A stretch of DNA of 24,292 nucleotides from a virus (IMGVR_UViG_3300027631_000133:1-24292); one strand, 5' to 3'; shown: positions 8,906 to 14,773, counted from the first letter of the stretch. Notes: generated from the letters alone by a model not told the origin. Translations and numbers: made by a program.

Positions 8906-10043
8906 AGTAGCTGTCATCAGTGTAGTACTCCTGCCTTATGTGAGTAGTGGCATAACGGATGGCATCCATTGCATCATCAAATAGTTTGACAGGCTCATCA
9001 GTTATAAAGTCACCTATCTTCTTCCACTTATAGTTCTCATACTCCCTTCTTATGGCCTTATCATCCTGGCAAAATACTCCAAAGGTCTTAAGGTTATCTA
9101 TGCCTTTCTTTACCACCTTGTTAGCATTCTGAACATCATACCCTGCTATGTTCATCTCCTGTATTATTTCAGGCCTAGAGTAATCTGCTAAGATGGTTAC
9201 CGTTTGTTCTATGTTCAGGGTAGCTAACTTCTCTATGAGCATTGTGGTAGTCAGGTAGCTCTCATATATCACAGGCTCTATGTAGATATCATTATCACAG
9301 TAGTACACCCTCATCAAAGCTGTGGGGTGATTGTATCCAAAATCTAATCCGTATACGTACTTAACAAACTTAGCAGGCCTATGAGCTACGAAGCTCCACT
9401 GAGAATAGATGTTACTCTTAGAGATTGCCTTCTCACCTAGGGCATAGATCTGATAGAGTGCCTCATCTGTTCTAGCTAGATCCTCTATCTGAGCTTTGAT
9501 GCTTTCAGGTAGGAAGGGGTTATCTTTGTAGGTGCTCTTTATCTTCACGCTATCCTCAGCAGGTAGCTCATATAACCATGATGCACTATCACTAGGGTTA
9601 TAGTCAAAGATAAGCTTGTCCTCGGTTCTCATATTCAGCTGAGTGAAGTCATCGAAGTACAGCTCATTGGCTTCATTGCACCAGGCTATATCCCTCTTCC
9701 TACCTCTTATCTTTTGCTCATCATCTACTGAGAAAAACTCTACCATAGATCCATTGGCAAAGGTATAGATGTGCTCAGACTTGTTATGCATCTCTTGCTT
9801 ATACAGCCCTATATCTTTTAGTATCTCTATGAAGTCTCTAAGTACTGTAGCACGTAGGGCAGGGAAGGTTTTTCTAATTACTGACACCACCTTATTGTTA
9901 TTCTGCAGGCAGTAGATAATCATCAGCTGACAAAGGCTGTAAGTCTTAGATGAACGGGAGCCTCCCTCATTAATTATGAAACGTTTGTCTCCTGCTATGG
10001 CCTCATAGTTACGTTCAAAGATTGCAGTCGCTTTTATATCCAT
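8895..10043 (-). CDS. terL: Terminase large subunit, PBSX family
   Basis: This is the packaging motor: an ATPase that pumps DNA into the prohead and a nuclease that cuts the concatemer. The N-terminal ATPase carries Walker A 'GGSRSSKT' (residues 27-34, with serine before K33), an adenine/R-rich segment near 'VIRKTFPALRATV', Walker B with the catalytic acid in 'RDIAWCNEAN' (D118...E124), and the coupling motif 'FDYNPS' (146-151). The C-terminal RNase H-like nuclease has 'YGLDFGYNHP' (D234), 'ILADYSRPE' (D287) and 'LFDDAMDAIRYA' (D356/D357/D360) as metal ligands. The 382-residue length is typical of PBSX-type terminases. The small terminase subunit lies directly upstream, across a 59-base gap that contains a trinucleotide repeat. 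Confidence 0.95.
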   Translation of the reverse strand: MDIKATAIFERNYEAIAGDKRFIINEGGSRSSKTYSLCQLMIIYCLQNNNKVVSVIRKTFPALRATVLRDFIEILKDIGLYKQEMHNKSEHIYTFANGSMVEFFSVDDEQKIRGRKRDIAWCNEANELYFDDFTQLNMRTEDKLIFDYNPSDSASWLYELPAEDSVKIKSTYKDNPFLPESIKAQIEDLARTDEALYQIYALGEKAISKSNIYSQWSFVAHRPAKFVKYVYGLDFGYNHPTALMRVYYCDNDIYIEPVIYESYLTTTMLIEKLATLNIEQTVTILADYSRPEIIQEMNIAGYDVQNANKVVKKGIDNLKTFGVFCQDDKAIRREYENYKWKKIGDFITDEPVKLFDDAMDAIRYATTHIRQEYYTDDSYYAF

Positions 10044-10076
10044 AGCAAAGCTAGTACCTAGTTAGATACTATATTG

Positions 10077-10106
10077 TTATTATTATTATTATACTACTAC
10101 TACTAC
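10077..10106. repeat. Trinucleotide repeats (TTA)5 then (TAC)5
   Basis: Five TTA units (10077-10091) are followed at once by five TAC units (10092-10106). The block fills the gap between the terminase subunit genes and includes the small terminase stop. On the coding strand it puts four in-frame TAG codons in a row at the end of that gene. Confidence 0.95.
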
Positions 10107-10513
10107 TTAACTATAGTAACAGTAATAGCACTTATCTTCTCATCACCACTGGTTACATCTGTGTGCTCTTTCAGTGCATTTATTCTTTGAGTGATGGATG
10201 CATTATATTGGCCCACCATTCCACCTTCTATCTGATCCATTCTGATTGCCTCCTCTATGCGTGAGCAGATTGTGGTATACTCAGAATATCTCCCATCAGT
10301 ATTAGCAAAGTAATCAGTAACCGTACAGCTCTTATCAGCAGCATAACTTCTAAACCCTACCTGTGTTAATGGTCTCTCCAAAGGTATAGCTGTAGCCTCA
10401 CCTGTTTTAGTAGATAAGCTGTAACTGTATCTAGGTGTAGATTTACACCAGGATCTATATCCCTCAAATAGCTCCCACATTTTCTCAGGGGTTTCAATAT
10501 GCTTAGGTCTCAT
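10103..10513 (-). CDS. terS: Terminase small subunit
   Basis: A 136-residue protein that would recognise the packaging start on phage DNA and recruit the large subunit. It begins 'MRPKHIETPEKMWELFEGYR', a start characteristic of small terminases of Bacteroidetes phages, followed by a segment with 'LTQVGFRSYAADKSCTVTDY' that would hold the DNA-binding helices. Next come 'YFANTDGRYSEYTTICSRIE' and 'DQIEGGMVGQYNASITQRIN', which strongly match the family's central oligomerisation region. The C-terminus ('ISAITVTIVK') is probably the strand that joins the central ring. Its start overlaps the stop of the 44-aa gene as TAATG (10511-10515), and it is followed by the large subunit. Four successive TAG codons end the frame. 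Confidence 0.85.
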   Translation of the reverse strand: MRPKHIETPEKMWELFEGYRSWCKSTPRYSYSLSTKTGEATAIPLERPLTQVGFRSYAADKSCTVTDYFANTDGRYSEYTTICSRIEEAIRMDQIEGGMVGQYNASITQRINALKEHTDVTSGDEKISAITVTIVK

Positions 10514-10647
10514 TATCCCTGCTGTTTATATTGTTTAACATAATTCTTAGATGCTTTAAGCTTAGAGTTTTTAGTCTTAGCGTGTACACCTGGTCTCTTA
10601 ACCTTGGGCTTAGATAGTGTCGAAGTAGAGCTAATCTGCTTTTTCAT
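10513..10647 (-). CDS. Small basic lysine-rich protein, 44 aa
   Basis: A 44-codon frame from ATG at 10647 to TAA at 10513. The sequence is very basic and mostly K, S, T, Q and Y. It contains 'KPKVKRPGVHAKTKNSK', then 'SKNYVKQYKQQG' at the end. I recall similar K-R-P-G-V-H-A-K-T-K proteins upstream of terminase genes in Bacteroidetes phages, with no known function. Binding to nucleic acid is plausible from the charge. The stop overlaps the small terminase start (TAATG) and the start overlaps the preceding gene by 17 bases, which indicates co-translation. Confidence 0.75.
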   Translation of the reverse strand: MKKQISSTSTLSKPKVKRPGVHAKTKNSKLKASKNYVKQYKQQG

Positions 10648-10822
10648 TTTCTACCCCTTTATACTTTACCTTAGGAGTGCTCTCTTCAAACAAGTAACCT
10701 AACCCAATAGAGGTATAGTACTTATGCTCATTAGCCATCTCTTCAGTTACTTCAATCGTGTTTTCATAGTTGCCATTGTAGGTAGTGATGTACTGACCTA
10801 AGTATTCATTCTTTGTTTTCAT
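10631..10822 (-). CDS. Small hypothetical protein, 63 aa
   Basis: A 63-residue acidic protein beginning 'MKTKNEYLGQYITTYNGNYE' and ending 'PKVKYKGVENEKAD', terminated by TAG. The first half looks like two beta strands. There is no membrane segment. It overlaps the upstream 54-aa membrane protein gene and the downstream 44-aa gene by 17 bases each, so it belongs to the same tightly packed transcript leading into the terminase genes. I recognise no family. Confidence 0.65.
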   Translation of the reverse strand: MKTKNEYLGQYITTYNGNYENTIEVTEEMANEHKYYTSIGLGYLFEESTPKVKYKGVENEKAD

Positions 10823-10970
10823 ACTGTACTAAAATTAAAAATGTATAATAAAATGCTATCCATAATCCTGCAGCTCTTGAAGCCCAAACAAAGTCTAATG
10901 TAAACAATGCAAGGCCACAGCTCAGAGCTAATAATAGGCTAAAGATACTAATAACTTGGCTCCACTTCAT
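10806..10970 (-). CDS. Small membrane protein with two transmembrane helices, 54 aa
   Basis: A 54-codon frame from ATG at 10970 to TGA at 10806. The protein is almost entirely hydrophobic: a first helix at about residues 5-24 ('QVISIFSLLLALSCGLALF') and a second at about 33-49 ('AGLWIAFYYTFLILVQY'), with a short charged end '-ENKE'. It overlaps the sigma-like gene's end by 23 bases and the start of the 63-aa gene by 17 bases, the same spacing style as its neighbours, which supports a real gene. Its role is unknown; it probably sits in the inner membrane of the host. Confidence 0.7.
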   Translation of the reverse strand: MKWSQVISIFSLLLALSCGLALFTLDFVWASRAAGLWIAFYYTFLILVQYENKE

Positions 10971-11481
10971 ACCTATATTGTAATTTGTTTATATTTTGTT
11001 TCAATTCCTTTATTAAGTAGTAAGCAGAAGTATGAGTAATACCGAAATAGATAGCCATAGCTCTACTAGTAATATATCCTTTATCTATGTAAGCTTCAAA
11101 CACTATTAGCTGTATCTTATCTGTTATCTCATTACGATAGATCTCTATCAAACCTTTGTTAAAAGAGTAGGCTCTATCCTCCCTAAGCTTATGCACTAAA
11201 TCATCATCATCTGCAGGTTCAGTGTTGGGGTGCTCAATTGCTGTTATCTTATCATCTCGGTGGCTCTTTGATGTACTCCATAGGATCTGATACTTAATTG
11301 TATTGAGTAGATAGCCTTTTACCTTGTCAGGATCACCATCTATATTAACCACATGAAGATATGAGTTATTGATAACAGTATCAGCGTCGATGTAGCTACC
11401 CATCTTAGATAGAAAGTAGGCAGTGTATGCCCTCACCTCAGCATAGTTGCTGCTAATGTACTTGTCTAAGGCTCTTTTCAT
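10948..11481 (-). CDS. Sigma factor-like transcription regulator, 177 aa
   Basis: Probable phage sigma-like regulator. The N-terminal part ('MKRALDKYISSNYAEVRAYT', then 'DADTVINNSYLHVVNI') resembles region 2 of ECF-type sigma factors in Bacteroidetes phages. A middle section ('KVKGYLLNTIKYQILWSTSK') is followed by an acidic linker. The C-terminal part ('VFEAYIDKGYITSRAMAIYF', then 'GITHTSAYYLIKELKQNI') is a helix-turn-helix like region 4. I chose the ATG at 11481, not 11529: it gives the family-like N-terminus and cuts the overlap with the upstream 71-aa gene from 77 to 29 bases. Its place just before the terminase and tail genes suggests it directs host RNA polymerase to late promoters. Similarity is moderate and a plain helix-turn-helix regulator remains possible. 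Confidence 0.65.
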   Translation of the reverse strand: MKRALDKYISSNYAEVRAYTAYFLSKMGSYIDADTVINNSYLHVVNIDGDPDKVKGYLLNTIKYQILWSTSKSHRDDKITAIEHPNTEPADDDDLVHKLREDRAYSFNKGLIEIYRNEITDKIQLIVFEAYIDKGYITSRAMAIYFGITHTSAYYLIKELKQNINKLQYRYEVEPSY

Positions 11482-11668
11482 ACCATTGCATAAAGTCCTT
11501 GGACCATATTCTCCTACGAACAGAAGCACAAAAGCACTCCCTAGGCTGTCTACCTTCGTATTTCTCTTTTATCTTATACAATTTGATACAGCTGTACTTA
11601 GTATACCTTTCACTATCAGGTAACTTTGCTATTGTATCTACGAGTTCTATCTCAGCTTCTGTAAACAT
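11453..11668 (-). CDS. Small hypothetical protein, 71 aa
   Basis: A 71-residue basic helical protein: 'MFTEAEIELVDTIAKLPDSE' at the start, then 'YSCIKLYKIKEKYEGR', then 'CFCASVRRRIWSKDFMQWYE'. The C-x-C and R-R-R pair suggests nucleic acid binding, but I can assign no family. It overlaps the end of the upstream membrane protein gene by 22 bases and the sigma-like gene by 29 bases. It may be a co-factor of the sigma-like protein; that is only inference from adjacency. Confidence 0.65.
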   Translation of the reverse strand: MFTEAEIELVDTIAKLPDSERYTKYSCIKLYKIKEKYEGRQPRECFCASVRRRIWSKDFMQWYEKSLRQVH

Positions 11669-11895
11669 TCATCTAGTATATAAGCAATTAGTGCAGCCTG
11701 ACAAGCCAGGATAAAATCAAAGGTACAAAATATAGTAAGCCAAAAAGCCACACATTTAATACAGCTCAGTGCAGAGTGTATATGTATGGCTATTGGATAC
11801 CTGGTGTTATACTTAAATAAGTAGTTAAAAGTTGCTTGTAATGGTTCAAAAGTAACAAACCACCACGCTAAAGGTATCAGAGCTAGTAATATCAT
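11647..11895 (-). CDS. Small membrane protein, 82 aa
   Basis: An 82-residue membrane protein. It starts with a hydrophobic segment ('MILLALIPLAWWFVTF'), then a short polar part with 'YLFKYNTRYPIAIHIHS', and a second long hydrophobic region at about 44-75 ('CIKCVAFWLTIFCTFDFILA' and onward) that can form one or two helices. It ends 'DECLQKLR'. A well-formed promoter-like site lies immediately upstream, so close that the transcript would begin at or near the start codon. The gene opens the block that contains the sigma-like protein. Function unknown. Confidence 0.7.
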   Translation of the reverse strand: MILLALIPLAWWFVTFEPLQATFNYLFKYNTRYPIAIHIHSALSCIKCVAFWLTIFCTFDFILACQAALIAYILDECLQKLR

Positions 11896-11899
11896 AGCT

Positions 11900-11930
11900 C
11901 AAATATAATCAAATTATTTAGAATGGCAAA
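11900..11930 (-). promoter_or_regulatory. Bacteroidota-type promoter upstream of the 82-aa membrane protein gene
   Basis: On the minus strand, TTTG (11930-11927), 19 bases, then TATATTTG (11907-11900) matches the Bacteroidota consensus TTTG...TAnnTTTG. The upstream box lies in the last codons of the preceding gene. The predicted transcript start falls at about 11893-11895, on the ATG itself, so a leaderless message is likely. Confidence 0.55.
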
Positions 11931-12160
11931 TCATCATCAGAGTCATCTGGCATTAAAGGTATCTCTGTATGCACTGGCTTAACGTATGGCTCTTGAAAAG
12001 TAGTACTAAAGTACTTTATACCTGTCTTACTTTCTTTAAGCCATAGAGCTACCTCCATATCTTTACCGTTTACATTTACCTTCCCTTTGTAGTCAGGATG
12101 AGTTTCGCTTGTCTTTTTGTCGTTCTTAAAGATAGCACCTGTGTTGTTCTTAGTTTCCAT
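11918..12160 (-). CDS. Short protein with SSB-type acidic tail, 80 aa
   Basis: An 80-residue protein with two parts. Residues about 1-60 ('METKNNTGAIFKNDKKTSET', then 'GKVNVNGKDMEVALWLKESK', then 'TGIKYFSTTFQEPY') resemble the DUF736-like small beta proteins of Bacteroidetes phages, which may have an OB-like strand order. The end 'MPDDSDDDLPF' is a close copy of the acidic tip of bacterial single-stranded DNA-binding proteins (E. coli ends DFDDDIPF), which recruits recombination and repair partners. The gene follows the ERF and YqaJ genes, which fits a recombination role. It is half the length of a normal SSB, so direct single-strand binding is unproven. Confidence 0.75.
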   Translation of the reverse strand: METKNNTGAIFKNDKKTSETHPDYKGKVNVNGKDMEVALWLKESKTGIKYFSTTFQEPYVKPVHTEIPLMPDDSDDDLPF

Positions 12161-12161
12161 G

Positions 12162-12257
12162 TTAATCGTTGTTAAAATTTGTTAATAAATAATTGATTGT
12201 AAGTACCCACCCCCACACCACAGCAGGGGTAAGTAATATTGTTAGTAGGATAATCAT
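12162..12257 (-). CDS. Very small single-pass membrane peptide, 31 aa
   Basis: A 31-codon frame from ATG at 12257 to TAA at 12162: 'MIILLTILLTPAVVWGWVLT' followed by 'INYLLTNFNND'. Nearly all of it is one membrane helix. Its ATG overlaps the upstream TGA as ATGA (12254-12257) and it ends one base before the next gene's ATG. Without it this 92-base stretch would be an odd gap in a packed operon. Function unknown. Confidence 0.6.
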   Translation of the reverse strand: MIILLTILLTPAVVWGWVLTINYLLTNFNND

Positions 12258-12433
12258 AACCTACGTTCTTTGATGATAGGTAACTCCTCACCACACACCT
12301 CTAGTGTGATAGCTTCAGCATACTCTAGGGCTTTCTTAGCCACATAGTTAGGGCTTATCCCTTGTTGGCTTAGCATTAGTGCTTCCATAGCCACTAGTAT
12401 AGCCTTCTCCTTAAACTCTTCTCTTTGTATCAT
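12254..12433 (-). CDS. Small helical protein, 59 aa
   Basis: A 59-codon frame from ATG at 12433 to TGA at 12254. It begins 'MIQREEFKEKAILVAMEALM' and ends 'EVCGEELPIIKERRL', and is a mainly helical, acidic, soluble protein. The ATG overlaps the stop of the YqaJ-like gene as ATGA (12430-12433), and its own TGA overlaps the next ATG the same way. Proteins of this type follow recombination genes in other Bacteroidetes phages as far as I recall; function unknown. Confidence 0.75.
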   Translation of the reverse strand: MIQREEFKEKAILVAMEALMLSQQGISPNYVAKKALEYAEAITLEVCGEELPIIKERRL

Positions 12434-13101
12434 AATTGTTTTGTTAGTTCGTTAAAATATTCTCTACATTGTTCTACCCTCACCTTTATCTGCTCTATCA
12501 CCTCATCATCCCTTTCAATTACAAAGGTCTTTACTCTCTTAGCATCAGGGATATGATTAAAGCTGTGCTGTTTTTGCACCTGGTCTCTTAAGTCCAGGCT
12601 CTCCTCCATTAACCCTAACTTATAGTGTGCACTCTTTACCTCCTGCTCTACGATAGCATGGGGTGTATTAGTAAGGCAGTAACAAAGTAAAGCCTCTTGT
12701 TTATCTGTTAGCCACATATAGCCTTGAAGTTGGTAGTAGTAATCTTTGTTAGGGCATTCAGTATCAAACCATGGGAAAGTGCTACCACTCCATGAGTTCT
12801 TTACATCTACTAGCACCTGATCAGTGACTACATCCGGTGTACCGGTTAGCCAATCATTAGTGAAGTGCTCTTCGTTCTTAAATATAAAGCCCTTGTCTAT
12901 TACATCCATTACAAAGCTGAGGCACATATCCTCACACTCATTGCCCTTATCAGTATACTTACTAGTAAACTCTTTTCTGATACCATAAACGTGTGCCAGG
13001 GCTAAGCCCTGAATATACGTTTTAGTTGTTTGTGATAGTACCTCCCCTTTAGTTTTGGGTGAAGTCATTATCTTACCTATAGCTGAGCATCTAATTTTCA
13101 T
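12430..13101 (-). CDS. YqaJ-like viral recombinase exonuclease, 223 aa
   Basis: A PD-(D/E)XK nuclease of the YqaJ/lambda Red-alpha type, which would resect DNA ends to give a 3' single strand for the annealing protein next door. It starts 'MKIRCSAIGKIMTSP', the usual N-terminus of the family. Motifs: an acidic helix 'DKGNECEDMC' (E55 and E57), 'WLTGTPDVVT' with D90, 'VLVDVKNSWS' with D99 and K101, then 'YYYQLQGYMWLT', the QLQxYM motif of the family. Its start overlaps the ERF gene's stop as ATGA (13098-13101), so the two recombination proteins should be made together. This pairing is the standard two-component phage recombination system. Confidence 0.85.
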   Translation of the reverse strand: MKIRCSAIGKIMTSPKTKGEVLSQTTKTYIQGLALAHVYGIRKEFTSKYTDKGNECEDMCLSFVMDVIDKGFIFKNEEHFTNDWLTGTPDVVTDQVLVDVKNSWSGSTFPWFDTECPNKDYYYQLQGYMWLTDKQEALLCYCLTNTPHAIVEQEVKSAHYKLGLMEESLDLRDQVQKQHSFNHIPDAKRVKTFVIERDDEVIEQIKVRVEQCREYFNELTKQL

Positions 13102-13649
13102 ATCATAGGTATTAGCAACAGTGAATTAATCTGAGTATCATTCAAGTCAAAGCTCTCTTTAAGTTTCTCTACAGTGAATTTACCATCAGCAATAGCCTTA
13201 ACAGCCTCAGCAAATCTCTTTGCATCTATCTTAGGTTTAGCAGTTGTAGCTACGTGGCCATCATCATCAGTTGCCTGAAGAGTGAGCAGAGCTTGGATGG
13301 TGTACCTACGAAAGTAGGAAATTTGACTCCCCTGCTGCTGTGCATTGAGGGTTAAGTCCATAGCCATACAGCTAGAGATACTAAAGCCAGTGTAGATACA
13401 TACAATCTGAGTGCATACACTACCACCATCTATAGGCTGCAGTAAAAGTAGATCATGCTGTAATAGGATAGGCTCAACAGTTTCTAGGATACTATTGATA
13501 TCTGCATAAGACTTCTTGAAATGGGGGTTAGTAGCATTCTTATGTACTTTACCGATTAGTTGTTTTGCCTTGTGAAGGCGAACATAGAAGGGAGCAGGCT
13601 GCTGCTCAACCTCCTGAGGCTTTACAGCCTTAGTTGTTGTTTTTTCCAT
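13098..13649 (-). CDS. erf: ERF-family single-strand annealing protein, 183 aa
   Basis: Recombination mediator of the ERF superfamily, which anneals complementary single strands. After a polar, glutamine-rich N-terminus (about 1-20), the core runs 'FYVRLHKAKQLIGKVHKNAT', 'NPHFKKSYADINSILETVEP', then 'LLQHDLLLLQPI'. The 'N-x-x-F-x-S/K-x-Y-A-x-x' pattern and the later 'QGSQISYFRRYTIQALLTL' segment are the family signature. 'QATDDDGH' closes the core. The C-terminal 45 residues are a small helical extension. It starts with AAACTAACCAATG, a leader nearly the same as that of the early operon at 20347, with a TATATTTG box 23 bases upstream of the start codon. It is coupled to the YqaJ-like nuclease. 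Confidence 0.85.
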   Translation of the reverse strand: MEKTTTKAVKPQEVEQQPAPFYVRLHKAKQLIGKVHKNATNPHFKKSYADINSILETVEPILLQHDLLLLQPIDGGSVCTQIVCIYTGFSISSCMAMDLTLNAQQQGSQISYFRRYTIQALLTLQATDDDGHVATTAKPKIDAKRFAEAVKAIADGKFTVEKLKESFDLNDTQINSLLLIPMI

Positions 13650-13671
13650 TGGTTAGTTTATTAATTGTTTA

Positions 13672-13679
13672 CAAATATA
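13672..13679 (-). promoter_or_regulatory. Promoter -7 element (TATATTTG) before the ERF gene
   Basis: TATATTTG on the minus strand fits TAnnTTTG exactly and would give a 5' leader of about 16 bases ahead of the ERF start at 13649. A matching TTG/TTTG box is not seen at the expected distance (about 13697-13704), so the promoter may be weak or need an activator. The leader is nearly identical to that at 20347-20378. Confidence 0.5.
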
Positions 13680-13686
13680 CTACTTA

Positions 13687-13890
13687 TTATTCTATTTTCA
13701 CATTATTTTCTAAAATTATTTCTCTAAGCTTTTCCCTTACCTCATACATTTCCTCTTTACCATTGTACTTGTACTCACCTCGTAACCACTGATCCATCTC
13801 TACAAGTGCCATGTAATAGTTAAAGCCATTGGTAGCGTAGTTAAAATCATCTTGGTCCTCAGGTAGGTTAAATTCTAAGGTAGCTTTCAT
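13687..13890 (-). CDS. Small hypothetical protein, 67 aa
   Basis: A 67-residue acidic protein: 'MKATLEFNLPEDQDDFNYAT', then 'NYYMALVEMDQWLRGEYKYN', then 'EVREKLREIILENNVKIE'. It looks like a strand, then two helices. Proteins beginning F-x-L-P-E-x-x-x-x-F-x-x-A are common in replication blocks of Bacteroidetes phages, always as hypotheticals. It lies just upstream of the ERF promoter and downstream of the repeat-flanked 67-aa gene. Confidence 0.7.
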   Translation of the reverse strand: MKATLEFNLPEDQDDFNYATNGFNYYMALVEMDQWLRGEYKYNGKEEMYEVREKLREIILENNVKIE

Positions 13891-13946
13891 ATCATTAGTT
13901 ATTATACTTCGCCAAAGGTGGTTAAATTTTATAGTTTTGGCTAGTT

Positions 13947-13969
13947 ATATCATTTCTATTTAAGTAATG
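13947..13969. repeat. 23-bp direct repeat, copy 1
   Basis: A 23-base segment starting ATATCATTTC and ending TTTAAGTAATG, identical to the one at 14162-14184. This copy straddles the stop codon of the 67-aa gene at 13960-14163. Confidence 0.9.
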
Positions 13970-14163
13970 TGAATTAAAAAACTTATCTTCCTTCTTAAAG
14001 TAGGGTACTTACTCAATAGCCACAAGGTTAAATCATCTTGTTCTGAGCCATCAATATGAAATTCTGCATATGTATGCTCCTTGTGTCCTTGTAGAACTTC
14101 ATTTTGTTGTAAATGCTCTGGAATATCAGACAGTTTAATTACTGATTTAGTTATTGTTTTCAT
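13960..14163 (-). CDS. Small hypothetical protein flanked by direct repeats, 67 aa
   Basis: A 67-residue protein: 'MKTITKSVIKLSDIPEHLQQ', then 'HTYAEFHIDGSEQDDLTLWL', then 'LSKYPTLRRKISFLIHIT'. It is soluble with mixed charge. The last codons overlap one copy of a 23-bp repeat, and the second copy overlaps the first bases of its ATG and lies upstream of it, so the gene with one repeat makes a unit of 215 bases that could have been gained or lost as a cassette. I recognise no family. Confidence 0.6.
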   Translation of the reverse strand: MKTITKSVIKLSDIPEHLQQNEVLQGHKEHTYAEFHIDGSEQDDLTLWLLSKYPTLRRKISFLIHIT

Positions 14164-14184
14164 ATCATTTCTATTTAAGTAATG
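14162..14184. repeat. 23-bp direct repeat, copy 2
   Basis: An exact copy of 13947-13969. On the minus strand it forms the 5' leader of the 67-aa gene, ending AAATGATATG where the last ATG is the start codon. It abuts the hairpin at 14184-14200. Confidence 0.9.
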
Positions 14185-14200
14185 GGGTAACTTTTACCCC
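14184..14200 (-). other. Perfect short hairpin after the nuclease gene
   Basis: GGGGTAA, three bases, then TTACCCC: a 7-bp perfect stem with a 3-base loop, 12 bases past the stop of the nuclease gene. No U tract follows on the minus strand (ATTACTT), so it may be an RNA processing or stability element rather than an intrinsic terminator. Confidence 0.55.
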
Positions 14201-14211
14201 TTATCCTTTAT

Positions 14212-14667
14212 CTATTTGTCTAGGCAAAAATTATCATACCACTCAACAAAATCATCAAAGGTCTTACTAATAATATAGATACCTCCTGCAGCTTCTATCA
14301 TCTTCTGATATTCTTTCTGCACTACTGACTGTTTATCCTTACCAATCTTCACTTCTATCTTTACAGATCTACCATAAATAGTAGCAGATATATCTGCAGA
14401 TCCTGGAGTACCTGTGCCCTTGGTCCACTGCCCTGCAGTCTTAGTGCCATCGGTTCTATAGCTTTGCCTAAATACACCCATTGTATTAATCCTTTCAGCT
14501 TGGTGCTTAGAGTGATTAAGAAAGTCAGTGATGCATCTAGTCAAACCATTAGCTGTAGCATCTGAGTACTTAGTGAAGGGGATGATGTGCCCAGGTGCTG
14601 ATGGGTACCGGTAACTCATATACTTCTCCTCAAGCTCATGAAGTCTTTGTTTGTTTTGTTTGTTCAT
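14212..14667 (-). CDS. VRR-NUC-like PD-(D/E)XK nuclease, 151 aa
   Basis: A small nuclease, probably acting on branched or damaged DNA during replication or recombination. The core is 'GTGTPGSADISATIYG' (D92 as the first metal ligand), then 'SVKIEVKIGKDKQS' (E105-x-K107), then 'QKEYQKMIEAAGGIYIISK' with Q117, the helix-strand pattern of VRR-NUC and Holliday junction resolvase-like nucleases. The first 80 residues are helical and include 'DATANGLTRCITDFLNHSKH', probably DNA-contacting. The final 'FDDFVEWYDNF' is the usual closing helix. It lies in the replication operon after the primase/helicase. The fold is clear; the exact substrate is not. Confidence 0.8.
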   Translation of the reverse strand: MNKQNKQRLHELEEKYMSYRYPSAPGHIIPFTKYSDATANGLTRCITDFLNHSKHQAERINTMGVFRQSYRTDGTKTAGQWTKGTGTPGSADISATIYGRSVKIEVKIGKDKQSVVQKEYQKMIEAAGGIYIISKTFDDFVEWYDNFCLDK

Positions 14668-14773
14668 TTTCCCATTGTTTTTTAAATTTAATCCACGCAG
14701 CTAGTTTCCTTTGCTCTTTGTATTTTTCTCTATTTATCTTATCTCTTTTCCTTTTCTCTTCTATAGTCATCAT
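14636..14773 (-). CDS. Small highly charged helical protein, 45 aa
   Basis: A 45-codon frame with two adjacent ATGs (14773 and 14770), ending in TGA at 14636. It is dominated by K, R and E: 'MMTIEEKRKRDKINREKYKE', then 'QRKLAAWIKFKKQWENEQ'. The pattern fits one long amphipathic helix, possibly binding nucleic acid. It fills the space between the 92-aa gene (4-base gap) and the nuclease gene, overlapping the latter's start by 32 bases. There is no family match, and low-complexity composition makes the call less certain. Confidence 0.45.
   Translation of the reverse strand: MMTIEEKRKRDKINREKYKEQRKLAAWIKFKKQWENEQTKQTKTS

Noticed and set aside
10046-10053. TAGCTTTG on the minus strand, a match to the TAnnTTTG promoter box just before terL
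   Set aside because: It lies 3 bases from the start codon and no TTTG/TTG is found at a suitable distance, so a chance match is more likely.
10094-10105. The run of TAG codons as a sign of stop-codon reassignment in the phage
   Set aside because: TAG also ends the 63-aa gene at 10631, and no gene has in-frame TAG codons within its conserved part; the standard code explains everything.
10077-10106. A CRISPR-like or phase-variation array
   Set aside because: The units are simple trinucleotides with no spacers, and they lie outside any frame they could switch.
11499-11714. Plus-strand frame of 71 codons opposite the small genes at 11.5-11.9 kb
   Set aside because: It runs across two better supported minus-strand genes and its protein is of low-complexity, hydrophobic composition.
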